Positions 1 through 6,910 are shown, numbered from the stretch's first letter. The stretch: 6,978 nt of DNA from Trueperaceae bacterium (GCA_007128755.1 SKWV01000183.1:1-6978), one strand, 5' to 3'. Program-made: numbers and translations. The notes: a model not told the origin generated them from the letters alone.

Positions 1-965
1 CGGGCATCATCGCCACCGGCAAGGTCCTGCCGCTCGATGGCGTCATCGACACGAGCCCCTTCATCGACTCGCTCGTCGAGGCGTACACCGTCGACGGCAC
101 CGTCTACGGCATCGCCAAGGACTTCAACACGCTCGCGATCCACTACAACATCGACCTCTTCGAGGAGGCCGGCGTCGAGTTCCCCAACGAGAACGACACG
201 TGGGAGACGTTCGCCGACAAGCTCCGCGGCGTCTCGGAGCTGGGCGACGACGTCTACGGCGTCTGCTTCCCGGCCGGCTACGACCGCTTCGGCGCGTTCG
301 CCTTCGCGACCGGCTGGGACCCCTTCGACGCCGAGACCGGCCGCTCGAACCTCCTCGACCCCGCTCTCGTCGAGGCCGTCACCTGGTACACCGACCTCGT
401 GCGCGAGGGCGTCGCGGTGCAGCCGTCCGACATCGGCCAAGGCTGGACCGGCGGCTGCTTCGCCACCGATCAGGTCGGCGTCGCCATCGAGGGCGCCTGG
501 ATCCTGGGCTTCCTGCGCGACGAGGCGCCGAACCTCCAGTTCGGCACGACCTTCATGCCGATCGGCCCCTCCGGCGAGCGCGGCAACTTCCTCTACACCG
601 TCGCCTACGGCATCAACACCGACTCGCCCAACCGCGACGCCGCCGTCGCCGTGCTCGAGGCGATCACCAGCCCCGAGGCGCAGCAGTGGGTCCTCGAGCA
701 GGGTCTCGCGATCCCCAGCCGCGCCGACCTCGCCGACAACCCGTTCTTCGACGGCGACACCACCGAGGCCCGCGCCAACCGCGTCGTCTTCGAGGGCGCC
801 GAGGACGGGTACGTCCGCGGCTTCCAGTTCGGCCGCATCGGCACCGAGTGGATGAACCCGCTCAACAGCGCGATGGTCGAGATCATGACGGGCCAGTCGA
901 CGGTCGAGGAGGCGCTCCGCGAGGCGCAGAACGACCTCAACATCGTGATGGACCGGGCGCGCTGA
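1..965 (+). CDS. CUT1 sugar ABC transporter substrate-binding protein, 5'-truncated by the window edge
   Basis: This is the extracytoplasmic binding protein that would capture a sugar or oligosaccharide and deliver it to the two permeases downstream. The first complete codon is at base 3; 320 residues are visible before the TGA at 963-965. The start, signal peptide and any lipobox cysteine lie outside the window. Family-typical stretches are seen (numbered from base 3): V-DG-VYGIAKDFNTLAIHYN at about 30-49, then DLFEEAGV, a TWETFADKL helix (66-74), a central EGAWILGFL (163-171) and AYGINTDSPNRDAA-AVLEAITSPEAQQWV (201-230). The last matches the lobe-closing part of family 1 extracellular solute-binding proteins. 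The C-terminal helix VEEALREAQNDLNIVM is also usual. Family assignment is firm; the substrate is not. The linked debranching enzyme suggests an alpha-glucan oligosaccharide, which is inference. A 98-base gap with a strong hairpin separates it from the first permease gene. Confidence 0.93.
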   Translation, partial: GIIATGKVLPLDGVIDTSPFIDSLVEAYTVDGTVYGIAKDFNTLAIHYNIDLFEEAGVEFPNENDTWETFADKLRGVSELGDDVYGVCFPAGYDRFGAFAFATGWDPFDAETGRSNLLDPALVEAVTWYTDLVREGVAVQPSDIGQGWTGGCFATDQVGVAIEGAWILGFLRDEAPNLQFGTTFMPIGPSGERGNFLYTVAYGINTDSPNRDAAVAVLEAITSPEAQQWVLEQGLAIPSRADLADNPFFDGDTTEARANRVVFEGAEDGYVRGFQFGRIGTEWMNPLNSAMVEIMTGQSTVEEALREAQNDLNIVMDRAR

Positions 966-1007
966 GGATCTCCCTCGGCCGCTGAGGCCGTGCCTGACGC
1001 GCCCTCT

Positions 1008-1037
1008 GTCTCGGGCCGACATCCGTCGGCCCGAGAC
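1008..1037 (+). terminator. 13-bp perfect hairpin between binding-protein and permease genes
   Basis: Bases 1008-1020 (GTCTCGGGCCGAC) are exactly complementary to 1025-1037, around a 4-base loop ATCC. The stem is mostly G/C. No run of T follows on the + strand, so it is not a classical intrinsic terminator. Its place, 42 bases after the binding-protein stop and 26 before the permease start, is where many binding-protein operons carry a stem-loop. There the stem-loop protects the upstream mRNA 3' end or attenuates read-through, giving more binding protein than permease. The hairpin is seen directly; that role is inferred from such operons. Confidence 0.6.
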
Positions 1038-1051
1038 GCCCCCTCCGCACT

Positions 1052-1058
1052 GAGGAGA
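1052..1058 (+). promoter_or_regulatory. Ribosome binding site for the GTG-initiated permease
   Basis: GAGGAGA ends 5 bases before the GTG at 1064. It supports GTG as the start: the next in-frame ATG lies about 90 codons in, past the first two membrane helices, so it cannot be the true start. Confidence 0.7.
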
Positions 1059-1063
1059 CGCCC

Positions 1064-2173
1064 GTGCGCCATCACCGCCAAGACACCATCGCCGCCTACC
1101 TCTTCCTGCTGCCGTTCCTGCTCCTGCTGACGATCTTCTTCGGGTACGCGACCGTCCGCGCGATCTACTTCAGCTTCACCGACTACGACCTCTTCACGAC
1201 GCCCAACTGGGTCGGCCTGCGCAACTACATCGACCTCTTCGCCGACCCGCTCTTCCTGAGCGCTCTGCGCAACTCGGTGCTGTTCGCGATCATCGTCACG
1301 ACGATCCAGACGTTCCTCGCGCTCGTCATGGCGTCCGTGCTGAACCAGAAGGTGCGCGGCATCGGCTTCTTCAGGGCCGCCTTCTTCATGCCGAGCGTCA
1401 CCAGCTCCGTGGTCATCACCCTCATCTTCCTGTGGATGTTCCAGCGCCGTGGACTGTTCAACTATCTCACGCACCAGTTCCAGAGCGCGGCCCCGCTCAT
1501 CGCGACCTTCGTCGCCCTGCTCGTCGTCTTCCAGGTGGCGCAGGTCGCCTGGGAACGGACCCGGCGGCTGCCCGCCACGTGGTTCGACCCCGCGCTGTTC
1601 GTCGTCTCGCTCCTGATCGCGGGTGGAGGCACCTGGCTCCTGCACGTCACCGGCGTGGTGAGCGCGCGCGAGCTGCCGCCCGTCGACTTCATCTGGCTGC
1701 AGACGCGCGCCACGATCCCCGCCGGCGCGCCCTTCTGGCTCTCCGTCCCGATCCCCCTCGCCGCGATCATGATCCAGAACATCTTCACCACCGTGCCGAC
1801 CTTCATGCTGATGTTCCTCGCGGGCTTGCAGGACGTCCCCAAGAGCCACTACGAGGCGGCCTCGCTCGACGGCGCCTCGGCGGCGCAGCAGTTCTTCCAC
1901 ATCACGATCCCGTCGGTGCGGCCGGTCACCTTCCTCGTGCTCACCCTCTCGATGATCGGCACGCTGCAGATGTTCGACCAGGTGGCGATCTTCGGCGACG
2001 CGGCCCCGCTGCGCTCGATGGTCACCCTCGCCTACTTCGTCTACAACCGCATGTTCCCCGGTGCGCAGACGCCCGAGGTGGGCTTCGCGGCCGCCGGCGC
2101 CATCTTCCTCGCGCTCTTCACGCTCACCGTGGTGCTGATCCAGCGCCGCATCGTGCGCTCGGAGGCGATCTGA
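1064..2173 (+). CDS. MalF-type sugar ABC transporter permease with an extra membrane hairpin
   Basis: This is one of the two membrane subunits forming the translocation path of the CUT1 importer. It is 369 residues, against about 290-310 for ordinary family members. The core helices appear at about 10-32, 70-92, 104-126, 228-254, 288-306 and 338-359. The cytoplasmic EAA loop, which docks on the ATPase, is YEAASLDGASAAQQFFHITIPSVRP (263-287), with Ile-Pro in place of the usual Leu-Pro. Between core helices 3 and 4 is an insert of about 75 residues (roughly 140-215) with two further hydrophobic segments near 142-162 and 175-195. The basic loop WERTRR between them fits the positive-inside rule and keeps the EAA loop cytoplasmic, giving 8 helices. 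The GTG start has a good ribosome binding site. One base separates its stop from the next permease start, so the two are surely cotranscribed and probably translationally coupled. Confidence 0.93.
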   Translation: MRHHRQDTIAAYLFLLPFLLLLTIFFGYATVRAIYFSFTDYDLFTTPNWVGLRNYIDLFADPLFLSALRNSVLFAIIVTTIQTFLALVMASVLNQKVRGIGFFRAAFFMPSVTSSVVITLIFLWMFQRRGLFNYLTHQFQSAAPLIATFVALLVVFQVAQVAWERTRRLPATWFDPALFVVSLLIAGGGTWLLHVTGVVSARELPPVDFIWLQTRATIPAGAPFWLSVPIPLAAIMIQNIFTTVPTFMLMFLAGLQDVPKSHYEAASLDGASAAQQFFHITIPSVRPVTFLVLTLSMIGTLQMFDQVAIFGDAAPLRSMVTLAYFVYNRMFPGAQTPEVGFAAAGAIFLALFTLTVVLIQRRIVRSEAI

Positions 2174-2174
2174 C

Positions 2175-3629
2175 ATGGCCACGGCGAGAGGACTCTCCTT
2201 CCCCGACGACACCACCCACCTCGAACCGCGCGCGTTCGAGCGCTGGCAGGCGCGCCGCCGCTGGGCCCGCGCCGGCCTGATCTACGTCGTGATGCTGGCG
2301 TTCGCCATCATCTTCATCGGACCGCTGCTCTTCGCCACCGTGTCGTCGATCAAGACCGACCCGCTCGAGTACCCGCCGAGCCTCGTCATCCCGCAGCTGC
2401 AAAGCGCGAACTGGTCCGCCGCCGCCCGACTCGGCGTGGCGGGTGCCGGCGACCGCTGGTTCGGCGGCTTCGCGCCCGGCGCCGTGGTGCCGTTCGAGAT
2501 CACCTACTTCGTCCGCGACGGCGTGGAGGTCACAACGCCCGACGTGGTGGTGCCTCGCCGCCGGCCCGGCGCGGGACCGGGCGCGGTGCTCGCCATGGAC
2601 TTCGCCGCCGACTACGCCAGCGTGAGCGAGACCGTCATCTCGCGGCGACAGCCGACCGTCGTCGAGGTCGGCGAGACGACGGTCGCGGGAGAGCTCGTCA
2701 CCTTCGCGTTCACCATCACCTACGAAGGCGACGGCCCCCGGACCGACCGGCTGCCCCTCGACGTCACCGCCGACTTGGGCATGACCTACGTCGAGTCGAC
2801 CCTCACCGCGAGCCGCCTCGAACGGCGCGGCCGCACCGCCTCGTTCGAGAACGCCGCACCCGGCCTGTTCGGCTACGTGCTGCGCAACTACGTGCGCGTC
2901 TTCAACGAGGTCCGCACCCCCGCCACCCGCCAGAGCCTCTTCGCCGTGTGGATCGGCAACTCCTTCGTGTTCGCCTTCTTCCGCATCATCATCACGCTCG
3001 TGATCGCCTCGATGGCCGGGTACGCGCTGGCGAGGTTGCGCTTCCGCGGACGCGAGCTCATCTTCATGCTCGTGCTCTTCGCCCAGATGGTGCCGCTGCA
3101 GGTGCTGTTCATCTCCAACTACCTGGTGCTGCGCGACGGCATCATCTCCATCGACGGCTTCAAGCTCTCTGCGCTCTGGGGGTACCCCGACGGGATGCTC
3201 AACAGCCTCACGGGCCTGCTCTTCGTGACGGCCCTGAACGCCGGCGCCGTCTTCATCATGAAGCAGTTCTTCGAGTCGATCCCGCGCGAGGTCGAGGAAG
3301 CGGCGATGATCGACGGCGCCAGCCACTGGCGGCGCTACTGGAGCGTCGTGCTGCCGATGGCGCGCCCGGCGCTCGGCGCCCTCACGATCATCACCTTCCA
3401 GGCCGCCTGGAACGACTTCTTCTGGCCCTTCATCGTCCTCACCAGCCCCGAGACCATGAAGACGCTCCCCATCGGCCTGCTCTCGTTCCGTAACATCTAC
3501 GGGGGCGTGGGCGACTGGGGGCTCATCCTCGCCGGCGCGGTGCTCAGCGCCCTCCCCGTGATCATCCTCTTCATCGTGTTCCAGCGCTACTTCCTCGAGG
3601 GCGTGTCGTTCGGCGGCGGGAAGGAGTAG
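2175..3629 (+). CDS. MalG-type sugar ABC transporter permease with a large extracytoplasmic insert
   Basis: This is the second membrane subunit of the importer. It has 484 residues, against about 270-300 in typical MalG-like proteins. Helix 1 is at about 35-57. Core helices 2-6 are near 258-283, 294-316, 344-364, 401-421 and 450-471. The EAA loop EEAAMIDGASHWRRYWSVVLPMARP is at 374-398 with the conserved Glu, Ala-Ala, Gly and Leu-Pro. AGYALARLRFRGRE (281-294) is also family-typical. The extra length is about 160 residues (75-235) between YPPSLVIPQL and NYVRVFNEV, in the loop after helix 1, which faces outside in this family. The insert has alternating hydrophobic residues, is rich in Val, Thr and Gly, lacks a membrane helix and looks beta-rich. 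It is in frame, with the same codon style as its surroundings. GGAGG at 2161-2165 sits 9 bases before the ATG. The substrate and the insert's role are not known. Confidence 0.93.
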   Translation: MATARGLSFPDDTTHLEPRAFERWQARRRWARAGLIYVVMLAFAIIFIGPLLFATVSSIKTDPLEYPPSLVIPQLQSANWSAAARLGVAGAGDRWFGGFAPGAVVPFEITYFVRDGVEVTTPDVVVPRRRPGAGPGAVLAMDFAADYASVSETVISRRQPTVVEVGETTVAGELVTFAFTITYEGDGPRTDRLPLDVTADLGMTYVESTLTASRLERRGRTASFENAAPGLFGYVLRNYVRVFNEVRTPATRQSLFAVWIGNSFVFAFFRIIITLVIASMAGYALARLRFRGRELIFMLVLFAQMVPLQVLFISNYLVLRDGIISIDGFKLSALWGYPDGMLNSLTGLLFVTALNAGAVFIMKQFFESIPREVEEAAMIDGASHWRRYWSVVLPMARPALGALTIITFQAAWNDFFWPFIVLTSPETMKTLPIGLLSFRNIYGGVGDWGLILAGAVLSALPVIILFIVFQRYFLEGVSFGGGKE

Positions 3630-3683
3630 GGGCCCCCCTCCGCCCCCGGCCGCGCCCTCGTTCGGCCTTGGTAGATTCGGACT

Positions 3684-3717
3684 GCCCGGTGCGGCCGCCG
3701 CCGCGTTCGCGCCGGGC
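3684..3717 (+). other. Imperfect hairpin in the leader of the debranching gene
   Basis: Bases 3684-3694 can pair with 3707-3717 (11 pairs, two of them G-U, with the outer six GCCCGG/CCGGGC perfect) around a 12-base loop. It ends 10 bases before the ribosome binding site at 3728-3732. It could slow read-through from the permease genes or affect translation, but a hairpin of this quality can arise by chance in DNA this rich in G and C. The remainder of the 108-base gap (3630-3737) shows no clear promoter. Confidence 0.3.
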
Positions 3718-3737
3718 CTTCGCCCTCAGGAGCCGCC

Positions 3738-5624
3738 ATGGACTTCCGTCACAACACCGTGCTCAAGGAGCACTACACCTTCTTCGTCGGTGACGCCGAG
3801 GGCCGCGTCCTGAGCGACGAGCACGGGCTCTACAACCGCGACACACGCGTCCTCTCGCGCTACGCCTGGCGTCTGCTGCCGACCGCCGAGGGGATCATGC
3901 AGGCGCTCGTCGTCTCCAGCCCCCGCCCCGACACGCTCTACAGCCACCACGCCCTGATCGACGGCCCATCGCAGACCCTCGCGGCCATCCGGACGCTGCG
4001 CGCGCACGCCCACGGGCTCGATGACGAGCTGGTGATCGAGAACACCTCCACCGCGCGGCAGTCGATCAGCCTCGAGCTCGAGGTGGGCGCCGACTTCGCC
4101 GACCTGTTCGAGGCCCGAGGCTGGCACGTCGCGCAACGGGAGGCTCCCGCCGTCTCGGTCGAGGCCACCGCCCTCGCGCTCCGGCACACAGCGACCGACG
4201 GCGTCGAGCAGGCGGTGCGGCTCACCTTCGACCCGCTCGCCGCCGCTCGCCCCGACGGCGCGGACTGGGAGCTCTCGCTCGCCCCCGGCGAGCGCGTGAG
4301 CATCGGCGCGTCAGTGCGCATCGACAACCCGCTCGACGCCCCACCCGAGGGGCCGATCGACTACGAGACCTGGCGCTCCGGCTTCGCGGACCTCTCCTGG
4401 GCCCCCGTGCCCGCCGTCGTGGAGCGGGCGATCGACGACCTCCGAGGGCTGACGCTGTTCACGGCCCAAGGCCCCGTCCCCGCCGCCGGCATCCCCTGGT
4501 TCGTGGCCGCCTTCGGGCGCGACGCGCTGCTGAGCGCCCACATGCTGCTGCCGCACCGAGCCGACGTCGCTGCCGGCACCCTGCGCTACCTCGCCCACCA
4601 CCAGGGCCGCACCGTCGATGCGTTCCGCGCCGAACAGCCCGGCAAGATCATGCACGAGGTGCGCTTCGGCGAGCTCGCCCGGACCGGCCGCGTGCCCCAC
4701 GGCCCTTACTACGGCACCGTCGACGCCACGCCGCTCTTCGTGTCGCTCGTCGACGCCCACCGCCGCGCGACGAACGACCTCGCGCTCGTGCGCGAGCTGC
4801 GCCCCGCCTGGGAAGCGGCGCTGCAGTGGATCGACGCCTACGGCGACATCGACGGCGACGGCTTCGTCGAGTTCACGCCCGCCGCCGCGGGCGAAGGGCT
4901 CACCGTCCAGTCCTGGAAGGACTCCGACGACTCCATGAGTCACGACGACGGCAGCCTCGCCACGGGCGCCCTCGCGGTGTCCGAGGTGCAAGGCTACGTC
5001 TACGACGCCTACCGCTCCGCCGCCGCCTGCCTCGTCGCCCTCGGCGAGCAGCCCGAGGCCGCGCGCTGGCACGCTCGCGCCGACGCCCTCGCCGAGCGCT
5101 TCCACGCCGCCTACTGGCAAGACGACCTCGGCACGTACGCGATGGCCCTCGACGGCGACAAGCGGCCGCTCCGCGTGCAGAACTCCGACGCCGGCCAGCT
5201 GCTGTGGAGCGGCATCGTGCCCGAGTCCATCGCGCCGCGCCTGGTCGAGACGCTCTTCTCCGACGCCCTCTTCTCCGGCTGGGGCATCCGCACGCTCGGC
5301 ACGCGCGAGGCGCGCTACAACCCCGTCTCCTACCACAACGGCTCCGTCTGGCCGCACGACACCGCGCTCATCGCGGGCGGCCTCGCGCGCTACGGCTTCG
5401 GCGAGCACGCCCGGCGCCTGCGCGACGCCCTCTTCGACCTCGCCGCCGCGCAGGTCGACGGCCGCCTCCCTGAGCTCGTCGCCGGCTACGCCCGCGACGA
5501 CCGTCCGCCCGTCCCCTACCCCGTCGCGTGCCGACCGCAGGCCTGGGACGCGGCCGCGCTCGTCTACCTGCTCACGCTCGAGGAGGCGCATAGGCCGCTC
5601 GAGATCGGCGCAGCGTCCCCCTGA
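3738..5624 (+). CDS. Glycogen debranching / amylo-alpha-1,6-glucosidase family protein
   Basis: A cytoplasmic glycoside hydrolase-like protein of 628 residues, without signal peptide or membrane helix, close to the usual length for its family. Residues 1 to about 200 form the beta-rich N-terminal domain of bacterial debranching-type proteins, with the hallmark SDEHGLYNRDTRVLSRY (26-42). Residues from about 225 form the (alpha/alpha)6-barrel domain. Conserved barrel blocks are IPWFVAAFGRDALLSA (252-267), PGKIMHEVRFGEL (301-313), PHGPYYGTVDATPLFVSL (320-337), QSWKDSDDSM (391-400), YNPVSYHNGSVWPHD (527-541) and PYPVACRPQAW (593-603). The acidic residues in FGRD and WKDSDDS are likely active-site residues by family resemblance. 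ATG 3738 is preceded by AGGAG at 3728-3732. It lies 108 bases after the permease gene, so it may share that transcript. The likely job is hydrolysis of an imported alpha-linked oligosaccharide or of glycogen; family members are also annotated for other alpha-glucosides, so the substrate is open. Its last 53 bases overlap the opposing nucleosidase gene. Confidence 0.92.
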   Translation: MDFRHNTVLKEHYTFFVGDAEGRVLSDEHGLYNRDTRVLSRYAWRLLPTAEGIMQALVVSSPRPDTLYSHHALIDGPSQTLAAIRTLRAHAHGLDDELVIENTSTARQSISLELEVGADFADLFEARGWHVAQREAPAVSVEATALALRHTATDGVEQAVRLTFDPLAAARPDGADWELSLAPGERVSIGASVRIDNPLDAPPEGPIDYETWRSGFADLSWAPVPAVVERAIDDLRGLTLFTAQGPVPAAGIPWFVAAFGRDALLSAHMLLPHRADVAAGTLRYLAHHQGRTVDAFRAEQPGKIMHEVRFGELARTGRVPHGPYYGTVDATPLFVSLVDAHRRATNDLALVRELRPAWEAALQWIDAYGDIDGDGFVEFTPAAAGEGLTVQSWKDSDDSMSHDDGSLATGALAVSEVQGYVYDAYRSAAACLVALGEQPEAARWHARADALAERFHAAYWQDDLGTYAMALDGDKRPLRVQNSDAGQLLWSGIVPESIAPRLVETLFSDALFSGWGIRTLGTREARYNPVSYHNGSVWPHDTALIAGGLARYGFGEHARRLRDALFDLAAAQVDGRLPELVAGYARDDRPPVPYPVACRPQAWDAAALVYLLTLEEAHRPLEIGAASP

Positions 5625-6315
5625 CCACGGCGACCGAGCGGTCGGCGGCCGAGCGCGTGAAGGCGCGGAAATCGACCTCGGCGTCGTGGTCTGCCGTGTC
5701 GGAGACGCTGCGCACGATCACCCACGGCACCCCCCAGCGCGCGCACACCTGCGCGACGGCGGCGCCCTCCATCTCGGCGCAGGCGGCGCCGAACTGTTCC
5801 CGCAACACCGCCACGTGCGCCGCGTCGGCTACGAACTGATCACCCGACGCGATCCGCCCCGCCACCACGCGCACGCCGGCGTTCGCCGCCACCTCGCCCG
5901 CGGCCGCCAGCGCGAACGCGTGCAACGCCTCGTCGGCGACCCACGCCAGGGACTCCCCCGGCACCTGCCCGGGCTCGTAGCCCAGCGCCCGCACGTCGAC
6001 GTCGTGCTGCACCGCGTCGACGCTCACCACGATGTCGCCCACGCGCAGCGCGGGATCGACACCGCCGGCGACCCCCGTCATGATCACGCGCCGCGCGCCG
6101 GCGCCGAGCAGCGCCTGGGTCAGAGCCGCGGCGTTCACCTTGCCGATCCCGCACTCCGCGAGGAGCACGCTCACGCCCTCGAGCCGCGCCGCCGTCACCT
6201 CGAACGGCCCCGCCGCCACCGGCGCCGACCCCGTCGCCACGGCGCGCAACCCCGCCAGCTCCTCCGGCATGGCGGCGATCACCGCCGTCGGCCCGTCGGC
6301 CGGGTCCCGGCTCAC
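5572..6315 (-). CDS. mtnN: 5'-methylthioadenosine/S-adenosylhomocysteine nucleosidase
   Basis: This cytoplasmic enzyme cleaves the N-glycosidic bond of methylthioadenosine and S-adenosylhomocysteine, releasing adenine, in methionine salvage and clearance of S-adenosylmethionine by-products. The protein is 247 residues, against about 230 in the family. Numbered from the GTG: strand 1 AVIAAMPEEL (11-20), where E19 matches E. coli Glu12; GVAGGVDP (81-88); GDIVVSVDAVQHDVDV-ALGYEPGQVPG (93-120), very like the E. coli protein; IASGDQF (155-161); EMEGAAVAQVC (181-191), the ribose-binding Glu motif; and SVSDTAD (203-209), where D206 matches the catalytic Asp197. The frame stays open to 6510, but that part lies inside the upstream gene and resembles no family sequence. 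GTG 6315 gives a 4-base GTGA overlap with the upstream stop and keeps strand 1 whole. A later GTG at 6282 is possible but would clip strand 1. The ribosome binding site is weak, as fits translational coupling. Confidence 0.92.
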   Translation of the reverse strand: MSRDPADGPTAVIAAMPEELAGLRAVATGSAPVAAGPFEVTAARLEGVSVLLAECGIGKVNAAALTQALLGAGARRVIMTGVAGGVDPALRVGDIVVSVDAVQHDVDVRALGYEPGQVPGESLAWVADEALHAFALAAAGEVAANAGVRVVAGRIASGDQFVADAAHVAVLREQFGAACAEMEGAAVAQVCARWGVPWVIVRSVSDTADHDAEVDFRAFTRSAADRSVAVVRGTLRRSRAAYAPPRA

Positions 6316-6887
6316 CCCGGACTGTTCACGTACACCAGGCGGCCCAGGAACGCGCCCGCCACGAGCCCCGGGATCGCCAGCGCGAGCATCAGCGGATCCG
6401 TGGGCACCGCCGGCTGGAACGCCTTCGCGACCTCGACACCGATCGTCAGGAACGCCCCCGAGATCAGCGTCATCATCACCGGACGCGGCGTACCGCGGCG
6501 CATCAACCACAGCACCGAGAAGTACCCGAAGAGCAGGTAGAAGCCGGCGCTGGTGATCGTGCGCAACAACTCGTTCCCGGCATCCTCCGGCGGCGCGGCG
6601 CTCTGGAGCACGATGAAGAACACCGTCGCCATCATCAGCGCTCCGGCGAACCTGCCCGGCTTCTTCGTGCGCTTGCCGGCCGGCACCGGCGCGTCGTTCC
6701 CACCGCTCGCGCTCACGCCGGAGGAGCCGCCCTCCGCGCGCGCGCGCTTCGCCTCTTCACGACGCCGCGTCCGCCGCGCGCGCGCCTGATCGACCTTCTC
6801 ACGCCGTGCGTCCCGACGGCGCTCCTTCTCTTTGTCCGCCTTCTTGTCCTGCTTCTCCTGGGCGCGGCGGATCTGCCGATTCATCAT
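6312..6887 (-). CDS. Small basic four-helix membrane protein of unknown function
   Basis: I do not recognise the family. From the ATG at 6887 the protein has 191 residues; the second codon is also ATG (6884), so either may be used. Residues 1-50 are extremely charged (MMNRQIRRAQEKQDKK, then Arg/Lys/Glu/Asp-rich), probably a long helix or coiled coil exposed to the cytoplasm. Residues 52-75 are a Gly/Ser/Pro-rich linker. Four likely membrane helices follow, near 79-97, 107-128, 136-154 and 164-185. The two basic stretches KRTKKPGR, before helix 1, and RRGTPR, between helices 2 and 3, fit the positive-inside rule. The short tail is VYVNSPG. The frame is open upstream to 6968, but that part runs into the terminal inverted repeat and looks non-coding. 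Its TGA overlaps the GTG of the nucleosidase gene by 4 bases, so the two form an operon. Codon use matches the neighbours. Confidence 0.78.
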   Translation of the reverse strand: MMNRQIRRAQEKQDKKADKEKERRRDARREKVDQARARRTRRREEAKRARAEGGSSGVSASGGNDAPVPAGKRTKKPGRFAGALMMATVFFIVLQSAAPPEDAGNELLRTITSAGFYLLFGYFSVLWLMRRGTPRPVMMTLISGAFLTIGVEVAKAFQPAVPTDPLMLALAIPGLVAGAFLGRLVYVNSPG

Positions 6888-6900
6888 GATTCCCAGTGTA
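6888..6900 (-). promoter_or_regulatory. Possible -10 element of a leaderless promoter
   Basis: On the minus strand TACACT (6900 to 6895) matches the actinobacterial TANNNT -10 pattern. Only 7 bases separate it from the ATG at 6887, so transcription would begin at or next to the start codon and give a leaderless mRNA, a common arrangement in actinobacteria. No good -35 hexamer is found 16-18 bases upstream. Alternatively GGGA (6894-6891) serves as a weak ribosome binding site for the second ATG at 6884. Confidence 0.35.
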
Positions 6901-6910
6901 CGTGGAGGAT

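Noticed and set aside
37..855. Plus-strand open frame rich in Ser, Thr, Pro and Arg, overlapping the binding-protein gene
   Set aside because: It is a frame-shifted reading of the binding-protein gene; composition is typical of an out-of-frame high-GC sequence.
605..2215. Long minus-strand open frame (536 codons) opposite the binding-protein and first permease genes
   Set aside because: Its product is a low-complexity run of Arg, Glu, Asp, Gly and His with no domain. This is the usual shadow of a high-GC gene on the opposite strand, where codon bias keeps the frame free of stops.
2397..2879. The MalG insert as a sign of gene fusion, frameshift or mobile intron
   Set aside because: The frame is continuous, codon use matches the flanks, and no repeats, splice-type motifs (such as intein ends with Cys/Ser and His-Asn) or stop codons are seen at its borders.
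2124..3326. Long minus-strand open frame (400 codons) opposite the second permease
   Set aside because: Same low-complexity His/Glu/Gly/Arg composition; the plus-strand permease with its EAA motif and membrane helices explains the region.
3672..3677. TAGATT as a -10 element for the debranching gene
   Set aside because: It fits TANNNT, but there is no credible -35 at 16-18 bases upstream and single hexamers of this kind are easily found by chance.
4311..5591. Long minus-strand open frame (426 codons) opposite the debranching gene
   Set aside because: Val/Gly/Glu/Arg-rich antisense shadow without recognisable motifs; the plus-strand debranching blocks are unmistakable.
6316..6510. N-terminal extension of the nucleosidase to an ATG at 6510
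   Set aside because: The extension lies wholly within the membrane-protein gene in another frame and resembles no nucleosidase sequence. The GTG at 6315 with the GTGA overlap is a better start.
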